Below, piece by piece: positions 37,947 through 47,083 of a DNA stretch of 64,000 nucleotides; positions within the stretch are counted from its first letter, which is position 1, and each line of letters begins with the position of its first letter. The notes below the pieces were generated by a model. That model worked only from the letters and a program-made list of their open reading frames with translations. It was not told the origin of the DNA and searched no databases. Source of the stretch: Sphingorhabdus lutea (GTDB lineage Bacteria; Pseudomonadota; Alphaproteobacteria; Sphingomonadales; Sphingomonadaceae); the NCBI RefSeq assembly GCF_001889025.1, contig NZ_CP018154.1, forward strand, positions 2,222,501 through 2,286,500, written 5' to 3'. The translations under genes were made by a program, and so were the position numbers.

Positions 37947-38814
37947 AATTACCCGCGCCAATTTGCGCCAATAAATCACCAATTTCATCTTTTTTTCTTG
38001 GTGCTTCATTGGCGTGTTGCGGCTCAGCAATACTCTTTTTTTGCGCGGCTGCTTTATTTACCTTTTCATGACGCGCACCATATTCTGCATCACGTAGGGT
38101 TGATGCGGATAAGGTAAAGCTGGTTTGCGCACGATTTTCTTGTTTTTTTGATTTTTCCGGGCGGGCATCGGCCATGCGCACCGATGGGCGATCTTCGTTC
38201 TTTTTGCCTTTTTTGCCCAAAATTGGCGAATGTGAAGGCGTTTTGCCTGTTAAATTAGCCACGGCCAACCGAATATCGCGGTCATTATTTTGGCTATTTG
38301 GATGGATAAAACCATGTATGGGATATTCCGACCCACCCAAATTATCAATGGGTGAATACCATATCCGCACCAATGACCAGTCATTTTTTTCTGACACGTC
38401 AATAGCCTTTACATTATCTTCAATGTGGCCGCGCGTGCCATTTATGGTGGACCAATTGGCATGGCTAATTAAAATTGTGCGTTTATCAATAATTTTGCTT
38501 ACCGCCGCGACATGGCCCAATTGCATCACCCCATGGGGTTTAAATGCCATGACCGCGCCAATATCGGGCCGATTATTGCGTTTATATTTTCCCTCGGCCT
38601 GTCCCCACCATGTATGTGCGTCGCCATAAATATTTATCCCGCTTAACGCGCGGGCATAGGGAACGCATTGCAACCCTTCGTTCAAGGCATGGGCCGCCAC
38701 AGATGGGATTATCGCCGCCGACATTGCGGTCGCCGCGCATAATAATATGCCCATATAAGATGCCTTTACCGATCCATTTTTACGGCGATTTTTATAGTGC
38801 AGATGCCAAAACAT
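37945..38814 (-). CDS. Secreted CHAP-domain amidase/peptidase
   Basis: A 289-residue exported protein: a basic N-terminus and hydrophobic segment (about 21-41, AAHALNEG) direct export. The CHAP domain (about 45-165) has C50 in GLQCVPYAR, H101 in GHVAAVSKI and a polar third residue near N120 (SHANWS), the expected Cys-His-Asn/Asp triad for cleaving peptidoglycan peptides or glutathionylspermidine-like amides. The last 125 residues are charged, Lys/Glu-rich and predicted disordered, perhaps binding the wall. ATG 38814 gives a long leader; ATG at residue 21 is an alternative. It is convergent with DUF3297. Confidence 0.83.
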   Translation of the reverse strand: MFWHLHYKNRRKNGSVKASYMGILLCAATAMSAAIIPSVAAHALNEGLQCVPYARALSGINIYGDAHTWWGQAEGKYKRNNRPDIGAVMAFKPHGVMQLGHVAAVSKIIDKRTILISHANWSTINGTRGHIEDNVKAIDVSEKNDWSLVRIWYSPIDNLGGSEYPIHGFIHPNSQNNDRDIRLAVANLTGKTPSHSPILGKKGKKNEDRPSVRMADARPEKSKKQENRAQTSFTLSASTLRDAEYGARHEKVNKAAAQKKSIAEPQHANEAPRKKDEIGDLLAQIGAGN

Positions 38815-38988
38815 AAGATAACGTCATAATCAGACATGACTTAAATCTGGCTAAATAATAAGGTTAATAAATAGATAATATATTCATTTTACATTCAAAA
38901 ATAATATTTAATAAAGCAATTATATTGGCCGAATAAGCCGTCATCATCAAAATATCGGCAAATTATCGCCCTTATAAAAAGGATAAAA

Positions 38989-39372
38989 TTGTTGAAAAAT
39001 TATCTTTTCATGCCCTTTATGGCCTGTATTCTGGCTTTATCTTTTGCTGCCCCCCTATTGGCGGCATCCATGAATGCAGAAGTTTTTTATGTTAAGGCGG
39101 TTGCATTAAAGAAAAAGGGTGTTGGCGCGATATTGTCCAAGGATATGGATATTTTAAAGGGCGAAATGAACAATGTTAGAACCAATTTACGCGCCGAAAA
39201 TGAAAAGGCGAAAAAGACTGGAAAACCATTATATTGCCCCCCGAAAAATAGCAGCATGTCATCCGACCAATTGATTTCAGAATTATCCGCCGCGGGTCAA
39301 ACAAAACGCAAACAAATGACCATGCATGCATTTATGCGTGATTATATGGTTCGCAAATATCCGTGCAAATAA
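38989..39372 (+). CDS. Small exported Rap1a/Tai-like protein
   Basis: A 127-residue protein with a signal peptide (about 1-26, LAASM). The rest is helical and charged, with a Cys pair spanning YCPPKNSSMSS and the C-terminal RKYPCK. The layout of aromatic-Cys-Pro, a Gln-x-x helix, and a final aromatic/Pro-Cys recalls Rap1a/Tai immunity-fold proteins, but the first Cys pair of that family is absent, so this is tentative. The start is the TTG at 38989, with AAGGA five bases upstream; the only ATG would cut the signal peptide. It is the first gene after a 174-bp AT-rich gap. Confidence 0.55.
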   Translation: MLKNYLFMPFMACILALSFAAPLLAASMNAEVFYVKAVALKKKGVGAILSKDMDILKGEMNNVRTNLRAENEKAKKTGKPLYCPPKNSSMSSDQLISELSAAGQTKRKQMTMHAFMRDYMVRKYPCK

Positions 39373-39420
39373 TATAATATTCGCTACATCAGGATAATAT
39401 TTGCATAACGGAGAAATATT

Positions 39421-40008
39421 TTGCCCATATATTGCGATGAAAGCGGCGGATTAGGCACCGGATATATGAGCTTTGCCGCCATATATATTAGCGCGGATGA
39501 CGCCGCCCAAGTACAGGCACGATATCGCGGCATTACCGGTCTGTCCGGTGAGTTAAAGGGCAGCCGAATTGATTTGACCGAACGCGGGTTAATTATTGAA
39601 ATATTATCACAAAAATCGGTTAATATTGCGGTTTCCTATGCCGCAAAGGCCGAAATTGGCGATATGGACGATAAAAAAGCCTATAGCATGTTATTGGAAC
39701 AAGCAGTGGGTGATTTATTGCCATTAACCGGCGGGTGCGGCGATGTTATTATCGATGATGGCCGATATGACCCCATGATATTGTCGGGCATAAAGGGTGA
39801 AATTGCCGATTTACTGGGCAATTGGGGCAAGGCCATATTGGAAGATAGCAAAAATAGCGATGGTATCCAATTGGCCGATATTTTGGCGAATAGCGTATAT
39901 AATATGTTGCGCGATGAAAAACGCCGCAGCAGGATAAAAACCATCCTGCAACCCTTAATCGAAACATCGCGATGCCACATAAATAAATTGCGCCTAAACC
40001 AATCGTAA
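39421..40008 (+). CDS. DUF3800-family protein
   Basis: A 195-residue protein of the DUF3800 family, predicted to have an RNase H-like fold. Conserved acidic positions are D6 and E7 (YCDESGG), E44 (GELKGSR), D112-D113 (IIDDGRYD) and D147...D153 (SDGIQLADILANSVYN), consistent with a metal-binding site, so nuclease activity is possible but unproven. The start is TTG 39421 with GGAG seven bases upstream; no ATG fits. It lies 48 bp after the Rap1a-like gene and 24 bp before the deacetylase gene. Confidence 0.8.
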   Translation: MPIYCDESGGLGTGYMSFAAIYISADDAAQVQARYRGITGLSGELKGSRIDLTERGLIIEILSQKSVNIAVSYAAKAEIGDMDDKKAYSMLLEQAVGDLLPLTGGCGDVIIDDGRYDPMILSGIKGEIADLLGNWGKAILEDSKNSDGIQLADILANSVYNMLRDEKRRSRIKTILQPLIETSRCHINKLRLNQS

Positions 40009-40032
40009 ACATATATTTGCTATGCCGCCTAA

Positions 40033-41019
40033 ATGGGAAGCGCACTTATCACTATCGACACAGAATATTCACACGGATTATATCAAAAAAATCCGTCAAT
40101 GGATTGGCGTGAAAATTATGCGCGTTCCATTTCCTGTGAAACGGCGGATGGCGATGTTGGCATTGAATATCAAATGGATATTTTTGATCAATATGGGATG
40201 AAGGCGGTTTTTTTCGTCGATCCCATGCCCGCTTTATTATTTGGGCAAGAGTCCATTGATGCGATTGTCCATCCCATATTGGAACGCGGGCATGAGGTGC
40301 AATTACATATTCATAGCGAATGGCTATCCACTTTTTCCCAAAAAATAAGCGATAGATATTTTGGCACTACGCCATTTTTTGCACATCATATGCATATGTT
40401 GCCATATGAAATGCAAAAACGCGTCATTGAAGCGGGATGCGATATTTTGGTCAAGGCAGGCGCACCCCGCCCCACCGCATTTCGCGCGGGAAATTATGGC
40501 GCAAATGACGATAGTTTGCGGGCATTGGCCGATATGGGCATTAAATATGACAGCAGTTTTTGCCCCGCCATATTAAATTCAGCATGTCAAATTAACCTGC
40601 CGCCCGATCAATGGCAGCCCATTTATCATCATGGCGTTATAGAAATGCCCATTGGGGCTATTTCCGGCCCATCAGGGACCCAGCGCCATGCCCAAATTAC
40701 CGCGATTAGCGCACGGGAAATTTTTGATGCGTTAAACCATGCGGTTTATTTAGGACGGCATCATTTCATCATTGTATCGCATAGTTTTGAATTATTGAGC
40801 CGTAACCGCAAAAAAATAAACCATATTGTCCGGCGCCGTTTTGAAAAAGCATGCGCCATGATTGCCGATATTGATGATTTGGATATTGTGACATTTGCCA
40901 ATATGCCCGACCCGATGGTGGGGCATCAAATTGATGAAATATTGCCCCATAATCCCGCCCGCACAATCGAACGTGTGGCGGAACAAATTGTCGGCAATAT
41001 ATTATATGGTAATGGGTGA
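40033..41019 (+). CDS. Polysaccharide deacetylase-family protein
   Basis: A 328-residue NodB-fold protein, cytoplasmic by lack of signal peptide. The first metal block is TIDTEYSHG (D9, E11), followed by GMKAVFFVDPMPALL and the His block GHEVQLHIHSEW (about 84-95); later come TAFRAGNYGANDDSLRALADMGIKYDSSF and a C-terminal HHFIIVSHSFEL. The family removes N-acetyl groups from glycans or glycan precursors. It directly precedes, by 4 bp, the flippase gene, so a role in modifying a surface polysaccharide or its lipid-linked precursor is likely. Confidence 0.87.
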   Translation: MGSALITIDTEYSHGLYQKNPSMDWRENYARSISCETADGDVGIEYQMDIFDQYGMKAVFFVDPMPALLFGQESIDAIVHPILERGHEVQLHIHSEWLSTFSQKISDRYFGTTPFFAHHMHMLPYEMQKRVIEAGCDILVKAGAPRPTAFRAGNYGANDDSLRALADMGIKYDSSFCPAILNSACQINLPPDQWQPIYHHGVIEMPIGAISGPSGTQRHAQITAISAREIFDALNHAVYLGRHHFIIVSHSFELLSRNRKKINHIVRRRFEKACAMIADIDDLDIVTFANMPDPMVGHQIDEILPHNPARTIERVAEQIVGNILYGNG

Positions 41020-41023
41020 TTAG

Positions 41024-42553
41024 ATGAGCATTGCCAATAATATCATTGATAAAAGCCAAAATATTGATGGCGGCGATAATAATAATGCGCCGCTTGCAGG
41101 CCGTGTCAGACAGGCCGTTATTTGGCGGTCGGGTTCGCAAATATTGTCGCAAATCATTGGGTGGAGCGCGACGTTAATCGTCGTTCGCTTGCTTGACCCC
41201 ACTGATTATGGTTTGTTTGCCATGTCGACCGTGGTGATGGCATTTTTGAATTTTTTGAACGGATATGGCTTTGCCAGTTCATTGGTGCATAGCGAAGAAG
41301 TGACCGAGCGGCAGAAAAGCCAGGCATTTGGCATGATGATATTGTTAAATATCGCCCTTTCCATCGGTCAAATATTGGCAGCCCCTGCGGTGGCGGCATA
41401 TTATGGCCACCCCATCATCAAAGATATGCTAATCTGGCAATCGCTTATTTACCTATCCACACCGTTAATCGTGATGTCAGAGGCACTGATGGTGCGTGAT
41501 TTAAATTTCAAAAAACCCGCCATTGTCAATATTGCTGCGGCCATTGCGGGTGCAGGAAGCTCGCTGGTTCTTGCTTTAATGGATCAAGGTGTTTGGACGC
41601 TGGTCTTTGCGCCCGTCATTGGTTTTTGGGTGCGCGCCATTTTATTGGTTGCCATCACTAAAATGCGCGTCTTGCCCATTTTCAACTTTTCCGGTGCAGG
41701 AAAAATGTTAAAATTTGGCGGCGCAATTATGATTAGCCAGGGATTTTGGATTGTGCAAAGCCAGGCCGATATTATTGTGGCAGGCCGGGCGCTGTCTCCG
41801 CATGATTTGGGCATTTACACACAGGCCATGTTCATCACCACCATCTTCGCCTCCAAATTTATTCCCCCGTTAAATGAGGTTGCCTTTCCAGCTTATTCAC
41901 GAATGCAACATGATGCCCATCTGTTCAAAAATTCATGGTTGAAAACCGTGCGGATGATTATGGTCGTTACCCTGCCCCTTTATTTTGGTTTGGCGGTGAC
42001 GGCCGACCCGTTCATCAAAATCATCCTTGGTGATAAATGGCATGAAACCATTCCCATGGTACGGCTCATCGCCTTTGCCATGCCGTTTATGACCCTGCAA
42101 ATTTTATTTCACCCCGCCATAAATGCTGCAGGACGCCCCAATGTGACCGCGCGTAATTCCATAGCGGGCGCTATCATCATGCCATGTGCCTTTTTATTCG
42201 GGGTGCATTATGGCGGCATTGGATTGTCAATTGGCTGGTTAATCGCCTTTCCCTTATTGCTGGCCTTTACCTATTATCAAGCGCGAAATATTATCGGCGT
42301 TTCAATCATGGATGTCATTGGCGCTTTATGGCCCGCCATTTGGATGAGCAGCATCATGGCATGCATAGTATATTTATCGGACCATCTGTTTTTCGGCGAA
42401 GCGGCGCATATCTATCAATCCATCCGTCTTTCCATGTTGGTTGCGATTGGCGGGGTCTGTTTCCTTGGTTTATTAAGGTTCATGGCAAGGCCATTATTTG
42501 ACGAGGTTGTCATGTTAATCCGCAAACCAGCAGAAGCGGTTAAGGCCGATTAG
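41024..42553 (+). CDS. Lipopolysaccharide/oligosaccharide flippase (Wzx/PST family)
   Basis: A 509-residue inner-membrane protein with about 12-14 hydrophobic helices. Its first helices hold AVIWRSGSQILSQIIGWSA and RLLDPTDYGLFAMSTVVMAF, typical of the polysaccharide transporter branch of the MOP superfamily; the middle has SQGFWIVQSQADIIVAG and the LSPHDLGIYTQAMF block. It likely moves lipid-linked sugar units to the periplasm. Its ATG is 4 bp after the deacetylase stop. Glycosyltransferase genes are not in the window, so the cluster would be a satellite of a larger pathway. Confidence 0.9.
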   Translation: MSIANNIIDKSQNIDGGDNNNAPLAGRVRQAVIWRSGSQILSQIIGWSATLIVVRLLDPTDYGLFAMSTVVMAFLNFLNGYGFASSLVHSEEVTERQKSQAFGMMILLNIALSIGQILAAPAVAAYYGHPIIKDMLIWQSLIYLSTPLIVMSEALMVRDLNFKKPAIVNIAAAIAGAGSSLVLALMDQGVWTLVFAPVIGFWVRAILLVAITKMRVLPIFNFSGAGKMLKFGGAIMISQGFWIVQSQADIIVAGRALSPHDLGIYTQAMFITTIFASKFIPPLNEVAFPAYSRMQHDAHLFKNSWLKTVRMIMVVTLPLYFGLAVTADPFIKIILGDKWHETIPMVRLIAFAMPFMTLQILFHPAINAAGRPNVTARNSIAGAIIMPCAFLFGVHYGGIGLSIGWLIAFPLLLAFTYYQARNIIGVSIMDVIGALWPAIWMSSIMACIVYLSDHLFFGEAAHIYQSIRLSMLVAIGGVCFLGLLRFMARPLFDEVVMLIRKPAEAVKAD

Positions 42554-42564
42554 AGCATACCAGT

Positions 42565-42606
42565 TTAAGATATGGCTGAATTGGGTTGTGCCCATTAAGA
42601 TATGGC
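42565..42606. repeat. 12-bp direct repeats 30 bp apart
   Basis: TTAAGATATGGC occurs at 42565-42576 and 42595-42606, flanking a small inverted repeat GGGttgtgCCC, between convergent genes. No known element is recognised. Confidence 0.6.
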
Positions 42607-42666
42607 AAATAAGCATAAGGACAGCGTGGTTTTACATGAAGATGATGATAAACCGCGCCATTATAT

Positions 42667-43095
42667 TTACGCCATTTGAATATAATCACGCATCGCTGCG
42701 GCCTCTGCCTCAATCTTATCAATGCGATATTTCACCAAATCGCCAATGGAAACAAAGCTGATTAAACGGCCATTGTCCACAACGGGCAAATGGCGAATTC
42801 TGCGTTTTGTCATCAATGATAAAGCGGAAAGTATCAGCGTGTCGGATGAAATGCTAATCGCAGGGGCGGTCATCACATCACCCACCTTCATTTCCATCAT
42901 TTTGGCACCATTTTGGGCAATGCCATATACCAAATCACGTTCAGAAAAAATGCCAACAACATCGTCATTTTGAATAATGGGCAATGCACCAATGCGTTTA
43001 TCCGCCAATATTTGCGCCACCTTTGCCACATTGTCATCCGGCGCGGCGCTGATGACACCGCCTTGTCTATTTTCAATAATGGCCGATATTGTCAT
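42667..43095 (-). CDS. CBS-domain protein
   Basis: A 142-residue protein consisting of two CBS motifs: ENRQGGVISAAPDDNVAKVAQIL... IGIFSERDLVYG (about 8-62) and VMTAPAISISSDTLILSAL... SIGDLVKYRID (about 74-130). CBS pairs bind adenosyl nucleotides (AMP, ATP or SAM) and act as energy or redox sensors; free-standing forms regulate unknown partners. The gene is single, with GGGGG upstream of the ATG, divergent from the membrane-protein gene at 43190. Confidence 0.92.
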   Translation of the reverse strand: MTISAIIENRQGGVISAAPDDNVAKVAQILADKRIGALPIIQNDDVVGIFSERDLVYGIAQNGAKMMEMKVGDVMTAPAISISSDTLILSALSLMTKRRIRHLPVVDNGRLISFVSIGDLVKYRIDKIEAEAAAMRDYIQMA

Positions 43096-43189
43096 GCTAT
43101 TCCCCCTATTAAATTTTCCTCATTTTAATCATCTTAACTCTTCCACTTATTATATGAATATAGCATAAGGGCGATGTAAAGGAAATTCC

Positions 43190-43528
43190 ATGTCCAACAA
43201 AAATATCTCCCCCGTCCCATCGCCCAAAATTCGTCCATCAAATTTGGATAATCCGGCATATTCAAAATTTGCATGGGGCCGATATTGGCGGTTAATGCGG
43301 TGGATGGCCGGTTTGGCAGTTGGTTGCACGGCAATCGCTCTGTCGGTTTTTTATTATAATTATGGCATGATTTCCATCCATCTATATATTGCCACATCAA
43401 TTGCGATTATTATTTCAATCATGTTGACCGCAGGGTTGATGGGACTTGTCTTTTTATCTAGTGGCACGGGACATGATGAAGTAATTGACAATAAATCTCC
43501 CCCAAATTGGAAAGAAGAAGAAAAATGA
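43190..43528 (+). CDS. Small membrane protein, two transmembrane segments
   Basis: A 112-residue protein with two hydrophobic helices (about 38-58 and 63-91), a polar N-terminus and an acidic, Lys/Glu-rich end KEEEK. No named family is recognised. It starts at an ATG with AAAGGA upstream. Its stop overlaps the ATG of the thioesterase gene (ATGA), so the two proteins are made together, which suggests an inner-membrane partner or accessory role, but this is inference. Confidence 0.82.
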   Translation: MSNKNISPVPSPKIRPSNLDNPAYSKFAWGRYWRLMRWMAGLAVGCTAIALSVFYYNYGMISIHLYIATSIAIIISIMLTAGLMGLVFLSSGTGHDEVIDNKSPPNWKEEEK

Positions 43529-43923
43529 CCAATAATGTCAAAAATATGCCGCAACGCAGCGACCCCATTTTGCGCGTTACCCCCGGTCCATCGGACATTA
43601 ACTCCAACGGCCATATTTTTGGCGGCTGGGTATTATCCCAAATGGATATTGCCGGCGGTATTGTTGCTGGCCGCGTTAGCCAAGGGGCGTGCGCCACTGT
43701 GGCGATTGAAAGCATGACATTTATTGCGCCGATTTTATTGCGCGATATTATTTCGGTTTACGCGCATGAGGAACGCCGCGGCAAAACATCCATTGCGATA
43801 CGGATAGAGGTGGTGGCGACACGTGCGCGCGGCCAACAAGAGGTTAAGGTGACCGACGGCCTGTTCACCTTTGTCGCATTGGATGAGGATCATCGCCCGC
43901 GTTTATTGCCGCCCGCGCTTTAA
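43525..43923 (+). CDS. Acyl-CoA thioesterase (hotdog fold)
   Basis: A 132-residue protein of the YciA-like acyl-CoA thioesterase group. The core block DINSNGHIFGGWVLSQMDIAGG (about 24-45) contains the His/Asn and Asp positions that mark this hotdog subfamily, followed by TVAIESMTFIAPILLRDIISV and the late LFTFVALDED strand. It hydrolyses acyl-CoAs, returning free CoA; chain-length preference is not visible. ATG 43525 overlaps the upstream small membrane-protein gene by 4 bp. The next gene is convergent at 11 bp distance. Confidence 0.92.
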   Translation: MTNNVKNMPQRSDPILRVTPGPSDINSNGHIFGGWVLSQMDIAGGIVAGRVSQGACATVAIESMTFIAPILLRDIISVYAHEERRGKTSIAIRIEVVATRARGQQEVKVTDGLFTFVALDEDHRPRLLPPAL

Positions 43924-43933
43924 CCTAAATTCA

Positions 43934-45592
43934 TTATTGCAGCTTAACCTTATAAATTAAACTCACCTCATCATTGGCGGGAACAACCACTTCCCAAGTG
44001 GGTATCCCGTCAATTTTGCGTACAGATTTTGGGTTGCCAGAAAGTTGATAGGGGATTTCAACCTCAGCCCGCACCGCATAGGGCAATGCATTGCTTAGGA
44101 TAAGCCTATATTCTTCAGAGTTTCTTTTTTTTTGCATTAATCTCAACGTGATACGAACCGCCGAAGATTCACCAACTTCAACCTCTACCTCATCTCCCAC
44201 CGCTCGGTTGGTCAGGCTGCTTTCACCCAGCCATAATGGGCCAAATTCGCTATTTTCAAAAATGGCTACCCGTCCTGCTGGCAATGGTAATCCCAATCCA
44301 TCTTCTGTCTTATTCATTGATTTTAATAAAAATGGGATGGGCTTGCTTTGATCATCATCATCATCATTATAATAAGCAGAAATATTATCCACATTTATAC
44401 GGTAAATATGGTCATATTTCACATCAGGCTTTACAATCATGGCGACCTGTTTTTGCCCCTTGGCATTGATATTTACCAAAATGGGGACATGGTATAATTT
44501 TAAATCGCCCAAATTTTCCTGCACGGCCACCACGGCGGCAATGGGCGCCATGCTTTTTGCAACCTTTATCCTTGCCCCTGTTACAACAATATTTTCTGCA
44601 TCAGCTTCCATCATCGCCATGGGGGGGGCTGGCGGTGGTGGGGGCGGCAGGACGGAAGTATATCCGCCATGATAGGGGATTTCATGCGTGCGCTGTGTTG
44701 GCCAACATTTCAGGTTAAGCCCCTTTTCAACTGGGCGCGGGCCGGGGCTGCTGCGTTCGCGATTTGGCTGCCCTGCCACTGCCATTAAATTGGCATTGTC
44801 AAAACTGGTCGCGCCGCCATTGGCCACGGTCATCCATCCAAAAATATCAACCTTGCCCGCCATTTTGCCATCAATTGGTTTTGCCTCGGCAATATAATTG
44901 GCATCCCAATCGAATCCGGCGGATAAATATGTAATGGTCAATGTGGCGGTGATTTGTTTATCGCTAATCGTTTGAACGGACAGGGTCGGCTTGGCCGATA
45001 AACCCTCTGGCACGCCGCCATATGACATACGCTCGGGCAGGCCCGTGCAATGCAGCGCCTCAAACCCGCCTTCGCTTTCCAAAATCACCCCGCCAAATGG
45101 CCCTGCGGTAATCATTGCCTCGCTGGATATGCTTTTGCCCGTGGCCTTATCGGTTCGGGTAATCGTCACCTGTCTTTTTAAATATGCATCAACCAAACCG
45201 GCAGGCGATAATAACCGCGCATCCATATTTTTCTCGCGCACCCCATTGGGCAGGCCGGAAATAATCGCGCTTTCGGGGAACATACCCTCGGCCACATTTT
45301 CAAACCGTATCACCGCTTCACCCGCCGGAATGGTGACAGTGCGCGTTTCGCTAACCATTGCATAACCCTGCGGCCAATTTTTACTCATCGCGCGCTGCCC
45401 CCGATTTGGATCGCGATAAACGGTTAAATTCACTTTATCCCGCTGGGTGGAGGTCACAATTTGCGGCTTTACATATTGCGGGCTGACTTCATTTTTTTGC
45501 TCAATATTTTGCCCAACATCCTGTGCCAATATGGCCGGACCACTTATTGTAACCGCGAATGAAGATGACAATATATAGAATAAGGAGCGCAT
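43934..45592 (-). CDS. DUF4139-family exported protein with TonB-box-like motif
   Basis: A 552-residue exported protein. A signal peptide (about 1-23, AILAQDV) precedes a beta-rich region in which LTVYRDP and the C-terminal VVVPANDEVSLIYKVKL match the ends of DUF4139 proteins; a middle block LSAGFDWDANYIAEAKP is also characteristic. Residues 316-342 are unusual: a polyproline run, then ENIVVTGARI, which copies the consensus start of TonB-receptor plugs. Asp-rich YYNDDDDDQ follows. No role is known for the family. ATG 45592 has GGGG seven bases upstream and follows the paralogue by 10 bp. Confidence 0.82.
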   Translation of the reverse strand: MRSLFYILSSSFAVTISGPAILAQDVGQNIEQKNEVSPQYVKPQIVTSTQRDKVNLTVYRDPNRGQRAMSKNWPQGYAMVSETRTVTIPAGEAVIRFENVAEGMFPESAIISGLPNGVREKNMDARLLSPAGLVDAYLKRQVTITRTDKATGKSISSEAMITAGPFGGVILESEGGFEALHCTGLPERMSYGGVPEGLSAKPTLSVQTISDKQITATLTITYLSAGFDWDANYIAEAKPIDGKMAGKVDIFGWMTVANGGATSFDNANLMAVAGQPNRERSSPGPRPVEKGLNLKCWPTQRTHEIPYHGGYTSVLPPPPPPAPPMAMMEADAENIVVTGARIKVAKSMAPIAAVVAVQENLGDLKLYHVPILVNINAKGQKQVAMIVKPDVKYDHIYRINVDNISAYYNDDDDDQSKPIPFLLKSMNKTEDGLGLPLPAGRVAIFENSEFGPLWLGESSLTNRAVGDEVEVEVGESSAVRITLRLMQKKRNSEEYRLILSNALPYAVRAEVEIPYQLSGNPKSVRKIDGIPTWEVVVPANDEVSLIYKVKLQ

Positions 45593-45602
45593 CGCCTGCC
45601 CC

Positions 45603-47033
45603 TTAATATCTGGTGTCAAATGTTGCCGTAATCGTCACCGCACCATTGGCGGGCACATCAACGCTCCATTCGGTTTTATCCGCCGACACACGCGTGCTGG
45701 TCATGCTTTCTTCGACGATGCGAACATCCCCCCAAAGGCCGCTTTGCGCCAAATCAACCTTTGATATTGTGGACCGTGCATTGGTAATTTCATACCGCAT
45801 TTTGGTGCGCCAACGCCGATTGCTCAACCTTGTGCGCTCCTCTACCACGGTTTTTACCTTTACATCAAATGCATCGCCGGTGCGAATGGACATAGCCGAC
45901 CCCATGGGGGTTGCCTCTATTTGATTTTCGCCAATAAATTGCGGATCGCCGCGCTTATCACGCATATAGACGCGTATCACACCCTGTGGCAATTGGTCGC
46001 CAAGGCCGCCGCTGCGTGATGTGGAAAATTTCAAAACCGATGACGCGCTGGCCGCCTCATTGGTGGACATCCAACTATTGGTAAATTCATATACTTTGCG
46101 GGCCTTTGCGCCCTTTACATCCAAAAAGCTCACCTGTTTTTGTTGTGCATTGGCCACGGTGGTGCGCTCTGGCAAGGGATATAGATAAAAATCGCCCAAT
46201 CGTTCGCGATCATTGGATTCTGTGCCCGCCTCTTCTATAGTTCCTGTGGGCCAGCTGACGCCGCGTGCATTATAATTGCCGCGCCCGCCGCCTGAATTTG
46301 TATTTCCTGCCACCAATAAAATATTGGCATTGGTGTAATCTGTGCCTGTATTATTGGTCAATGTCACCCAACCCTGCACATCTATTGTCCCCTTATCCTC
46401 ATCAAACAGGGTCACATAGTCCGATTTCCACCCCATAGCTGGGGTTAAATAGGTTAATCTGGTGGGGGTCATGCCGCCCTTCGCCGATTCCAAAGTCACC
46501 GAAAGCGTGGGCTTTGCCCGTAAATTTGGCGGCACACGGTCAAAAATCACCCGCACGGGCAATCCATCGTCACGCAGCACCTCTATCTGGTCGCCAATTT
46601 GCAAAACAACCCCGCCATTTGCCGCCAGTACCTTGGCCCTTACCCTGCTTTCCACGCCCGTTGCCGGATTGGTCCGAACCAAGGTAATATTCTGCCCTAC
46701 CGCCTTTTCCATCAATTTGGCAGGCGTCAATAAATCATAATCAAAATTTTGCTCAACAATGCCGATTCCCGGCCCGGTAAGCGTGACGGTTTCGGCGCGA
46801 ATTTGCGCGGAAACATCGGGGAAACGCTGTATGCTGCGCCCTTGGGGCAGGTTAATCTGACGCTCATCCTGAACCAATGCCTGACCATTATTATAAACAG
46901 TAAGGGCGACATCACCCTGTGCGCTTTTATCCGGATCTATATCGGTATTTTGGGCGGCCACCATGGATGCAGGCATTGCCGCCATCGGCATCGCCATGAT
47001 AATAGCAAATGATTTTAACAAATGATGACGCAT
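45603..47033 (-). CDS. DUF4139-family exported protein
   Basis: A 476-residue exported protein, paralogue of its downstream neighbour. The signal peptide runs to about residue 26 (MVAAQN). DUF4139 features are ALTVYNNGQALVQDERQINLP near the mature N-terminus, the central TYLTPAMGWKSDYVTLFDED strand block with YTNANILLVAGNTN, and a C-terminal WSVDVPANGAVTITATF. This is the form expected for the family, without the polyproline and TonB-box-like insert of its partner. Both are 10 bp apart in the same direction, so they probably act together in the envelope. The start has GGGGAG upstream. Confidence 0.85.
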   Translation of the reverse strand: MRHHLLKSFAIIMAMPMAAMPASMVAAQNTDIDPDKSAQGDVALTVYNNGQALVQDERQINLPQGRSIQRFPDVSAQIRAETVTLTGPGIGIVEQNFDYDLLTPAKLMEKAVGQNITLVRTNPATGVESRVRAKVLAANGGVVLQIGDQIEVLRDDGLPVRVIFDRVPPNLRAKPTLSVTLESAKGGMTPTRLTYLTPAMGWKSDYVTLFDEDKGTIDVQGWVTLTNNTGTDYTNANILLVAGNTNSGGGRGNYNARGVSWPTGTIEEAGTESNDRERLGDFYLYPLPERTTVANAQQKQVSFLDVKGAKARKVYEFTNSWMSTNEAASASSVLKFSTSRSGGLGDQLPQGVIRVYMRDKRGDPQFIGENQIEATPMGSAMSIRTGDAFDVKVKTVVEERTRLSNRRWRTKMRYEITNARSTISKVDLAQSGLWGDVRIVEESMTSTRVSADKTEWSVDVPANGAVTITATFDTRY

Positions 47034-47083
47034 GATAAGCTCCCCAAATAATAAGATATTATCAGGATATACTCAAACATATT

